A DNA stretch of 64,000 nt, taken from Pelomonas cellulosilytica. Lineage in GTDB: Bacteria; Pseudomonadota; Gammaproteobacteria; Burkholderiales; Burkholderiaceae_C. Position 1 is the first letter of the stretch. The number at the start of each line of letters is the position of its first letter. Where the stretch lies: positions 248,001 to 312,000 of the forward strand of contig NZ_JAJTWU010000001.1 in NCBI RefSeq assembly GCF_021353265.1, in the 5' to 3' direction. Shown here in pieces: positions 9,132 through 15,821 of the stretch. Made by a program: the position numbers and the translations under genes. The notes under the pieces are model-generated. The model saw only the letters and a list, made by a program, of their open reading frames with translations, did not search any database and was not told where the DNA came from.

Positions 9132-9151
9132 CGTGCCGGCCGGCAGGCACG
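9132..9151 (+). terminator. Weak hairpin after garD
   Basis: CGTGCC (9132-9137) and GGCACG (9146-9151) form a GC-rich 6-bp inverted repeat, with a further TGCCGG/CCGGCA palindrome inside, 26 bp after the garD stop. No T-run follows, so intrinsic termination is doubtful. The rest of the 131-bp gap to the kinase gene shows no other clear signal. Confidence 0.3.
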
Positions 9152-9237
9152 TGTGATACTGGCCCGAGGCATCCGGATCGGGTGCGCTCTTGTGCGGGCC
9201 GACGATGAACGACAACGTTGAGGGAAGCCGGGCCGCC

Positions 9238-11355
9238 ATGTCGGATCTGGCGCGATGTTTCCCCGGGGCGACTCCCATAGCCGCCATGCTGCGCACCACC
9301 GACTGGGCTGCCACCCCGCTAGGCCCGGTCCGTGGCTGGCCTGTCGCGCTGTGCGCCGCGTTGGCGCAGGTCGTGGACGCCGCCGTGCCGATGTGGCTGT
9401 GCTGGGGCGACGAGCTCGCCATGGTCTACAACCAGGCCTACGCCGGTATGCTCGGCAACAAGCACCCCCGCGCGCTCGGCGCGCCGCTGCGGCAGGTATG
9501 GGGCGAGGTCTGGGACGACGTGGTTGGGCTCATCGAAAGCACGCTGGCCGGCACGTCGGTCTACCGCGAGGACATGCCGCTGCTCGTCGACCGTGACGGC
9601 CGGCTGCGCGAGGCCTGGTTCACTTTCTGGTACACGCCGCTGCGCGACGACGACGGCGTCATCCGCGGCCTGATCTGCACGGCCTGGGACACCACCGCCA
9701 AGGTGCGCGGCCAGCGCCGGCTCGCCGACAGCGAGGCCGCGCTGCGCCACAGCGAGCGCCAGTACCAGACGCTCTTCGACCGCATCGACGAGGGCTTCTG
9801 CATCATCGAGTTCCTCGACGGTCCCGACGGCCCGTTGAGCGACTACATCCACATCGCGGCCAACCCCGCCTACCTGGCCAACGCGGGCATCGCCAACGTC
9901 GTGGGCCAGAGGGTGCGCGACATGGTGCCCGACGAGGCCGATGCGTGGGTCGAGATCTACCGCCGCGTGCTGCTGACCGGCGAGGCCGTGCGGTTCGAAC
10001 GCGAGCTCGTTAAGACCGGGCGCTACCTGGAGCTCGCTGCCTTCCGCGTGGACCCGCCCGAGCGGCGGCAGGTGGCCGTGCTGTTCCAGGATGTCACCCA
10101 GCGCCACCGTGCCGAGCGTTCGCTGCGCGAACTGAACGACACTCTGGAGCGCCGCGTGCAGGCCGAGGTGGCCGAACGCATGCGCACCGAGGAGGCGCTG
10201 CGCCAGTCCCAGAAGATGGAGGCCGTGGGTCAGCTCACCGGCGGCATCGCGCACGACTTCAACAACATGCTGGCCGTCGTCATGAGCTCGCTGGAGCTGC
10301 TGGACCGCAAGTTCATGCACGACGACCCGCTGGCTCGCCGCTACCTGGATGCCGCACGCAACAGCACGCGCCGTGCCGCGCAGCTCACGCAGCGCATGCT
10401 CGCCTTCGCACGCCAGCAGCCGCTCAAGCCCGAGCCGCTGGACGTGAACCAGCTCGTGGCAGGCATGTCGGACCTGCTGCGCCACTCGCTGGGCGCCGGC
10501 GTGCGCCTGGAGACGGTGCTCGCCAGCGGCGCCTGGCCGACGCATGCCGACCCCAACCAGCTGGAGAACGCCATCCTCAACCTCGCGGTGAACGCCCGCG
10601 ACGCGATGGCGGACGCTCCCGGTGAGCCGCGGCTCACCGTCGAGACAGCCAACTGCCATCTCGACGAGCGCTACGCCACCGAGCATGTCGGCCTGCGGCC
10701 GGGGCCCTACGTGATGATCTCCGTGTCGGACACCGGCGTCGGCATGGCGCCCGACGTGGCGGCCAAGGCCTTCGATCCGTTCTTCACGACCAAAGGCGTC
10801 GGTCGTGGCACCGGCCTCGGGCTGAGCCAGGTGTACGGTTTCATCAAGCAGTCCGGCGGCCACATCCGCATCCGCTCCGAGCCGGGGCAGGGCACCACCG
10901 TCAAGCTCTACATGCCCAGGCTCGTGGCCTTGCAGGCTGCCGAGGCCGTCGTCGGCGTGGAGCCTCCGGCACCCCGCGGCGACGGCCGCGAGCTGGTGCT
11001 CGTCGTGGAGGACGAGGCGGCCGTGCGGCAGCTGTCCATCGAGGCACTGCGCGAGCTGGGCTATCGCGTGCTGGAGGCCGACGGTGCCGAGCCCGCGCTG
11101 GCCTTGCTGCAGGCTCACCCGGACATCGCGCTGCTGTTCACGGATGTCGTCATGCCCGGCGTCAACGGCCGCCGGCTGGCTGACGAAGCGCGCCGCCGCC
11201 GGCCGGGCCTCAAGGTATTGTTCACCACCGGCTACAGCCGCGACGCCGTCGTGCACAACGGCGTGCTGGACCCGGGCGTGCATCTGATCGGTAAGCCCTT
11301 TGCGCTCGCCGAGCTAGGCCGGCGCGTGCATGAGGTGCTGGGCGGCCCAGCGTGA
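9238..11355 (+). CDS. Hybrid sensor histidine kinase with receiver domain
   Basis: A 705-residue cytoplasmic sensor with no membrane segment. Residues about 1-165 form an N-terminal PAS-like sensor (ATPLGPVRGWP, then WLCWGDELAMVYNQAY), about 174-290 a second PAS, and about 295-330 a coiled linker. HisKA follows with phospho-acceptor His339 (TGGIAHDFNN), then HATPase_c with N-box NLAVNARDAM (about 448) and G1 box DTGVGM (about 498). The C-terminal receiver has phospho-acceptor Asp636 (FTDVVMPG). The receiver is fused rather than separate, and no DNA-binding output is encoded next to it, so its target is unknown. I chose the ATG at 9238 (AGGGA upstream; MSDLARCFPG resembles related kinases); ATG 9205 or TTG 9190 are alternatives. 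The GTG of the next remnant overlaps its stop. Confidence 0.9.
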   Translation: MSDLARCFPGATPIAAMLRTTDWAATPLGPVRGWPVALCAALAQVVDAAVPMWLCWGDELAMVYNQAYAGMLGNKHPRALGAPLRQVWGEVWDDVVGLIESTLAGTSVYREDMPLLVDRDGRLREAWFTFWYTPLRDDDGVIRGLICTAWDTTAKVRGQRRLADSEAALRHSERQYQTLFDRIDEGFCIIEFLDGPDGPLSDYIHIAANPAYLANAGIANVVGQRVRDMVPDEADAWVEIYRRVLLTGEAVRFERELVKTGRYLELAAFRVDPPERRQVAVLFQDVTQRHRAERSLRELNDTLERRVQAEVAERMRTEEALRQSQKMEAVGQLTGGIAHDFNNMLAVVMSSLELLDRKFMHDDPLARRYLDAARNSTRRAAQLTQRMLAFARQQPLKPEPLDVNQLVAGMSDLLRHSLGAGVRLETVLASGAWPTHADPNQLENAILNLAVNARDAMADAPGEPRLTVETANCHLDERYATEHVGLRPGPYVMISVSDTGVGMAPDVAAKAFDPFFTTKGVGRGTGLGLSQVYGFIKQSGGHIRIRSEPGQGTTVKLYMPRLVALQAAEAVVGVEPPAPRGDGRELVLVVEDEAAVRQLSIEALRELGYRVLEADGAEPALALLQAHPDIALLFTDVVMPGVNGRRLADEARRRRPGLKVLFTTGYSRDAVVHNGVLDPGVHLIGKPFALAELGRRVHEVLGGPA

Positions 11356-11540
11356 TCCCCGGCGGCGACATCCGCTTCGTCACCGCGTCGGACGGCGTGC
11401 GGATCGCCACCGCGCGCCACGGTGACGGGCCATTGGTCATCAAGGCGGCCACCTGGCTCACTCGCCTCGAACCTGTGGCGCCTGGCTCAATCCAGCAGCT
11501 TGTGCGCGGGGGCGAGCGGAGCGAGAGTTGCGCCAGCTGA
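11352..11540 (+). pseudogene. Truncated alpha/beta-hydrolase-type gene, N-terminal remnant
   Basis: A 62-codon frame starting at a GTG that overlaps the kinase stop (GTGA). Its first ~39 residues (IRFVTASDGVRIATARHGDG, then KAATWLTRLE) resemble the N-terminus of alpha/beta hydrolases fused to LuxR or cyclase regulators, where an xxADGxRIAxxxxGxGPPLVxxxxWLTHLExD pattern is usual. After TRLE the similarity stops and the frame ends 23 codons later in low-complexity sequence. The hydrolase core with its nucleophile elbow is gone. I read this as a deletion remnant that was once coupled to the kinase. It could instead be a chance small ORF; the resemblance is from memory. Confidence 0.5.
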
Positions 11541-11553
11541 CGCCGCCACACCC

Positions 11554-12306
11554 ATGCTCGCCACGCTCTACGCCGTTGCCGTCTACCTGTTCTTCCTCGC
11601 GACGATGGCCTTTGCGGTCGGCTTCATCGCCAATCTGCCGGGCCTGCCCGTCACGCTCGACCGCGGCCTAGTCGCGCCGCTGGCCGAGGCGTTGGTGGTG
11701 GATGTGGGGTTGCTGCTGCTGTTCGCCGTGCAGCACAGCGTCATGGCCCGGCGCGGCTTCAAGCACTGGTGGACGCGCCTCGTGCCACCACGGGCCGAGC
11801 GCGCGACCTTCGTGCTCGCATCGACCGCCGTGTTCGTGCTTCTGATGGCGCAGTGGCGGCCCATCGCCGAACCGGTGCTGTGGTCAGTGCAGCAGCCGGT
11901 GGCTCGTGGCGTCTTGCTGGCCATGTCGGGGGCAGGCTGGGTGCTGGTGGTCGTCGGCTCCTGGCTCATCGACCACTTCGAGATGTTCGGCCTGCGCCAG
12001 CCCTGGGCCGCGTGGCGCGGTCACGACCTGCCGTCCGCCCGGTTCCGCACGCCGCTGCTGTACCGGCAGGTGCGGCACCCCATCTACCTTGGCTTCCTGA
12101 TTGCCTTCTGGGTCACGCCCGACCTGACGGTCGGTCATGCGCTGTTTGCGGCTGGCAACACGGCCTACATCCTCGTCGGCGTCGCGTTCGAGGAGCGCGA
12201 CCTGATCGCGCAGTTCGGCGAGCGGTACCGCGCCTACCGCGAGCGGGTGGGGATGCTGTGGCCGCGGCTGGGCGCGCGCAGGCCCGACAAGTCGACACCG
12301 ACTTGA
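11554..12306 (+). CDS. mddA: MddA-like membrane methyltransferase (methanethiol S-methyltransferase family)
   Basis: A 250-residue polytopic inner-membrane protein with about five to six hydrophobic segments. It has the conserved features of the NnrU/isoprenylcysteine methyltransferase-like family: FAVQHSVMARRGFKHWWTR (about 51-69), LIDHFEMFGLRQ, LLYRQVRHPIYLGFLIAFW (RHPxxxGF, SAM/substrate binding) and the C-terminal FEERDL..FGERYRAYR. MddA uses S-adenosylmethionine to turn methanethiol into dimethyl sulfide. The match I see by eye is to MddA-annotated proteins of this length, but family members with other substrates exist, so the reaction is a prediction. The ATG at 11554 was chosen because it begins the first membrane segment; the open frame extends back to 11422 through sequence shared with the remnant. 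Confidence 0.75.
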   Translation: MLATLYAVAVYLFFLATMAFAVGFIANLPGLPVTLDRGLVAPLAEALVVDVGLLLLFAVQHSVMARRGFKHWWTRLVPPRAERATFVLASTAVFVLLMAQWRPIAEPVLWSVQQPVARGVLLAMSGAGWVLVVVGSWLIDHFEMFGLRQPWAAWRGHDLPSARFRTPLLYRQVRHPIYLGFLIAFWVTPDLTVGHALFAAGNTAYILVGVAFEERDLIAQFGERYRAYRERVGMLWPRLGARRPDKSTPT

Positions 12307-12400
12307 CGGGCCTGAAGGCGTGCCCGGGGCCGTTCGTCAGTTGTTCAATCGGATCGCAGTACCTTAGGCCGGGGTTGAGTCGCCGTGGCGGTCAGCCGGA

Positions 12401-13927
12401 TCACTGCCCCGCCCGCACCAGCCTCAACACCCGGTTGCCCGCGCTGCCCGACAGGCCCAGGTTGCCGTCCGTGAAGTCCACGTACCAGACGAAGCCGGCC
12501 ACGGTGGCAGGCGACGATGTCCAAACGCTGGCGTTCGGCGTGCCGGGGAAGCGGCTGCGCTGGATGGCCGGGCTGCTGCAGCGCCAGTTGACGAGCGAGG
12601 CCAGCTCGTTGCGGTTGGGCACGCGCCAGTCGTTGTAGCCCTTGCCGGCACCGGCGGCATCGCCGTTGACTGCCGTGGCGCGGGCGAGTGCGGCGGCGAA
12701 GCTGGCATGCGACGTGGCCGTACCCGTGGCGCAGCTGGCACCCGACAGACCGTCCACGCACTGCATCCACATCAGGCCGGTCTGCTTGTCGCTGACGGTG
12801 CCGTTGCCGTGGTCGGTGTAGCGCGGAGTCGTCGCGTTGTCGCAGTCGGCATCGGCCGTGGCGGTGCCGGCGACGAGGCGCGTCGAGAACGTCTTGCCGA
12901 GAGGGTTGACGGCGCTCTCAAAGGACACGGCGCCGGAGCCGAAGTCCACCACCCAGTTCGCACGCGGGTCCCCAGCGTAGGCGGCGCCGGTCCACGACGG
13001 CACGGCCGCCGTGGTGCCGAACTTGGCGTCGATGCGGGCGCCGGTCGTCGCGCCGTTGTCGACAAGGCTGGCCAGCTCCGCCGGCGTCGGTAGGCGCCAG
13101 TCGGTTCGACCGCAGCGCTGGCCGGCATTGGCGGCGTCCACCAGTGCCTGCGCGGCGGCCAGCGTGTTGGCCGTGGCGGAGGCCGTGTCCCAGAAGAAGC
13201 CGGTGACCTGGTCCTGCAGGCAGGCACCGCCTCCCGCGGCCGCGAAGGAGAAGCCCACCCGGCCATCGGCGGCGTCGTTGGTCAGCGCGCTGGCGTCGCG
13301 GCCCGCCGCGCCGTCCTGCCCGGCGATGTCGGCCGCCGAACAGGCGACCAGCGCGTTGGCCGCGTTCAAGCATTGCGTGATGCCGGTGTCGTTCAGACCG
13401 CCGGGGAAGTTGTTGACGATGAGCGCGCGGGTACTCGTCGTGCGGCCCTCGAGTTCGGTCGTCACGTCCAGCCGCTCGTTAGGTTCGAAGCTTGTGTTCG
13501 CACAGGTCGGAATGGCGACCGTCACGCTGCTCGCACCGGCGGGCACCGTCGCGGTCGCCTTGGTCGCGGCGATGAAGTCGACGCCGACGCTGTTGCAGCG
13601 GTCGCCGCCGGTCGCGTCGCCGGTCACCGTGCCGGTCGGCGCGGTCGAGTAGACGACGTCCACCGGGCCGGTGGCGCCGGACGCGAGCGTGATCTTGACG
13701 CTCAGGTCCTTGCCGGCGACGACCGGGTCGATGCTCACCGTCAACGGTCCCTTGGGCGCCGGGGCCGGCGGCGGCGAGCTGCCGCCACCGCCGCCGCCAC
13801 CGCAGCTGCTGAGCAGCGCGGCGGTGCCGATCAGGCCGATCAGTGCGGTGGGCGCCAGGCGCCGGGCGGGAGCCCGGCCGGCGGGGGTGGGCGGGGCGAT
13901 GAGCGGGCGCGGGGCTTCGAGCGTCAT
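12401..13927 (-). CDS. Lipoprotein with Calx-beta-like and two DUF1566 domains
   Basis: A 508-residue predicted lipoprotein. A long basic N-terminus leads to a hydrophobic segment and lipobox LLSSC, followed by a Gly7 and Ser/Pro linker. About residues 58-165 resemble a Calx-beta fold (VDFIAATKATATVPAG, FEPNERLDV). Two DUF1566 (Lcl C-terminal-like) modules follow, each with a TGxxW start and a DWRxPxxxELASLV core: TGFFWDT..DWRLPTPAELASLV and TGLMWMQ..DWRVPNRNELASLV. DUF1566 occurs in surface adhesins such as Legionella Lcl. Its ATG (13927) has a perfect AGGAGG site and overlaps the stop of the SecA-like gene (ATGA), so it is the last gene of the export operon. Role inferred: an envelope-anchored partner of the export system or of its giant substrate. 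Confidence 0.85.
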   Translation of the reverse strand: MTLEAPRPLIAPPTPAGRAPARRLAPTALIGLIGTAALLSSCGGGGGGGSSPPPAPAPKGPLTVSIDPVVAGKDLSVKITLASGATGPVDVVYSTAPTGTVTGDATGGDRCNSVGVDFIAATKATATVPAGASSVTVAIPTCANTSFEPNERLDVTTELEGRTTSTRALIVNNFPGGLNDTGITQCLNAANALVACSAADIAGQDGAAGRDASALTNDAADGRVGFSFAAAGGGACLQDQVTGFFWDTASATANTLAAAQALVDAANAGQRCGRTDWRLPTPAELASLVDNGATTGARIDAKFGTTAAVPSWTGAAYAGDPRANWVVDFGSGAVSFESAVNPLGKTFSTRLVAGTATADADCDNATTPRYTDHGNGTVSDKQTGLMWMQCVDGLSGASCATGTATSHASFAAALARATAVNGDAAGAGKGYNDWRVPNRNELASLVNWRCSSPAIQRSRFPGTPNASVWTSSPATVAGFVWYVDFTDGNLGLSGSAGNRVLRLVRAGQ

Positions 13928-15816
13928 GACGTCCTCCTGGCAGCAGGTTCTGATGATTGGGGGGGCAAGGCCGGCGCGCTGCCGGCGAAGGAGAGTTGCA
14001 ACTTGAGCTGGTGCTCGCGCTGGCTCTGGGCTTGCAAGGCCCGCGCCTGCTGGCGGGCCATCTGCCAGCGTAGCAGCGAGAGCGTGACGGTTAGCAGCCG
14101 CGGCGTGGCGGCCGGCCACTGGCGGCACAGCGCGCGCAACGGAGTGGCCAGCGGCCCCAGCGCCTGGGCGACCCAGCGCGCCTCGGGCTGCAGCAGCAGA
14201 CGAGGGGTGACGTCGGCCCCCTGTGCCACGTCCATGACGCGGGCGATGAGCTGGGCTTCCGCGCGCCGGCTGTCCAGCGGTTCGGTGAAGACGATCTCGA
14301 CGTGCCGGGCCGGCGCCCGCCCGTCGGCCTCGGCGCGCTCCTGCAACTGCTGCAGCGCGCGCTGGGGGCTCAGGCTCGCCAGCACCCAGGCCTCGGCCTT
14401 GGCGCCGGGCAGGTCGGCCAACCGCGCCGCGGCGTTGAGTTGGCGCAGCACGAAGAGGCGGTGCGTGTCCGGCGGTGCACCGAAGCGGGCCTGGATGCGG
14501 GCCTGCCAGTCGGCGTCGTCCCGGCAGGCCTCGACCATGGCTTGTGCATGCGTGCTGCGGGCGTCGTCGGCACAGAGCCCATGGCGCCGCCACAGCGCCG
14601 CCTCCAGCCCCTGCAGGTCGGCCGCGGCACCCGCCAGGCGGTGGGCGCTGGCGGCCAGGCCCAGCACGCTGGCCCGCTCAGTGGCACGGGTGACGGGGCT
14701 GAGCGGCACGCCCGTGCGGGCCTGGATAGCCTGCGTCAGGTGCGGCAGCAGGCCGCGGTCGGGCAGCGCGCGGCCGATGGCGTCGTCCAGGTGCACGTGG
14801 CCGTTGTTCAGCGTGTAGTGGCGTCCGGGCTGCAGCAAGTCGCGCACTGTGAGCGCCTGGCGCAGCAGCCATTCGGCGCGCTCGGGCTGGCGCCACAGCG
14901 GCGGAAGCGTGGCGATGAGCTCGCCGGCGAGCACGGCGCCCGCGGCCGTCCATTGCAGGCCATGCGCGACGCTGAGGCTGTAGTGATGGCCCGGCTCGAG
15001 CGCGTCGGCGAGTTCGCGGCTGCGCTGCAGCGCGGGCCCGAGCGCGGTGCTGTCGTCCGGCACGGAGAGCAGCACGGGGTTGACGGCATCGTCGAACAGC
15101 ACGCGGTCCAGCTCGTCGACCAGCAGCGTGAACAGCCCGCGCGTGACGAGCACGCCGGCGCCGGCCGCGCCGTGCAGCCGGGCCTCGAGCTGCAGCGCGT
15201 CGCCACTGCTGCGCTCGCGTCGGTCGCGCGTCAGGTCTGCCGTGAAGCGCCGTGCCGGCACGATGACGACACCCGCGGCATAGGCCCGGCGCAGCATCGC
15301 GCCGTTGGCGTCCGACCCGGCAGGCGCCGCGTCGATGCCGAGCTGCTGGAACAGCGGCAGCAGCAGCTGGCTGGCGCGGGCAGCGCCCTCGTCGTCGGCC
15401 GTCATCAGCACGCAGGGCCGTCCGCAGGACGCCCAGGCCGCCGCGGCCATTGCCAGCGCGGCGTGGCGTGGAGCGGCGCACGGCAGTGCGACGGCGCCGC
15501 CGCAGAGCAGGCGGCAGGCGGCGTCCAGCACCGCCGGCTCGAATTGCCACGCGGCCTGCGCGGCGGCCAGCGCCTGGGCGAGTGCGGCGCGTTCGGCCGC
15601 GGCATCCTCGCGGTTCAGCGCCCGGCGCAGCGCCTGGCCGGCGGCATGCAAGCTGGCGGTGGGGTCGAAGACATGGGGCAGCGCCGCCTCCACCGTCGCG
15701 CGCAGCGCGGCCACGGTGGCGCCGCGCTCGGCGGCGGGAGGCCGGCGCGCGTGCGGCACCGCCGGCTTGTCCAGCGGCGGGAACCAGGGCGGAGAGAGGG
15801 CGCCGTTGTTCATCAT
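13924..15816 (-). CDS. Degenerate SecA-like protein (Walker A lost)
   Basis: A 630-residue Ala-rich protein with no signal peptide or membrane segment. Its first 380 residues follow the order of SecA's DEAD motor. The SecA stretch carrying GEGKT and GVHVVTVNDYLA is matched by residues 108-165, but the P-loop is replaced by CAAPRHAAL (113-121), with no GKT. RRAYAAGVVIVPARRF (176-191) matches the Y/F-rich SecA segment, VDELDRVLFDDAVNPVLLS (233-251) matches the Walker B/DEVD region, and HLTQAIQARTGV (359-370) the SecA HQAVEAKEG helix. The rest is poorly matched, and no zinc-binding C-tail is present. It probably cannot hydrolyse ATP and may be a scaffold or targeting factor. It starts 5 bp after the M50-HlyD stop and overlaps the lipoprotein gene by ATGA. 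The SecA relation is read by eye and needs a structure-based check. Confidence 0.72.
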   Translation of the reverse strand: MMNNGALSPPWFPPLDKPAVPHARRPPAAERGATVAALRATVEAALPHVFDPTASLHAAGQALRRALNREDAAAERAALAQALAAAQAAWQFEPAVLDAACRLLCGGAVALPCAAPRHAALAMAAAAWASCGRPCVLMTADDEGAARASQLLLPLFQQLGIDAAPAGSDANGAMLRRAYAAGVVIVPARRFTADLTRDRRERSSGDALQLEARLHGAAGAGVLVTRGLFTLLVDELDRVLFDDAVNPVLLSVPDDSTALGPALQRSRELADALEPGHHYSLSVAHGLQWTAAGAVLAGELIATLPPLWRQPERAEWLLRQALTVRDLLQPGRHYTLNNGHVHLDDAIGRALPDRGLLPHLTQAIQARTGVPLSPVTRATERASVLGLAASAHRLAGAAADLQGLEAALWRRHGLCADDARSTHAQAMVEACRDDADWQARIQARFGAPPDTHRLFVLRQLNAAARLADLPGAKAEAWVLASLSPQRALQQLQERAEADGRAPARHVEIVFTEPLDSRRAEAQLIARVMDVAQGADVTPRLLLQPEARWVAQALGPLATPLRALCRQWPAATPRLLTVTLSLLRWQMARQQARALQAQSQREHQLKLQLSFAGSAPALPPQSSEPAARRTS

Positions 15817-15821
15817 GGCGT

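Noticed and set aside
12401-14593. 730-codon version of the DUF1566 lipoprotein
   Set aside because: The extra N-terminal part is a shadow of the SecA-like gene. The ATG at 13927 has a perfect AGGAGG and begins a lipoprotein signal.
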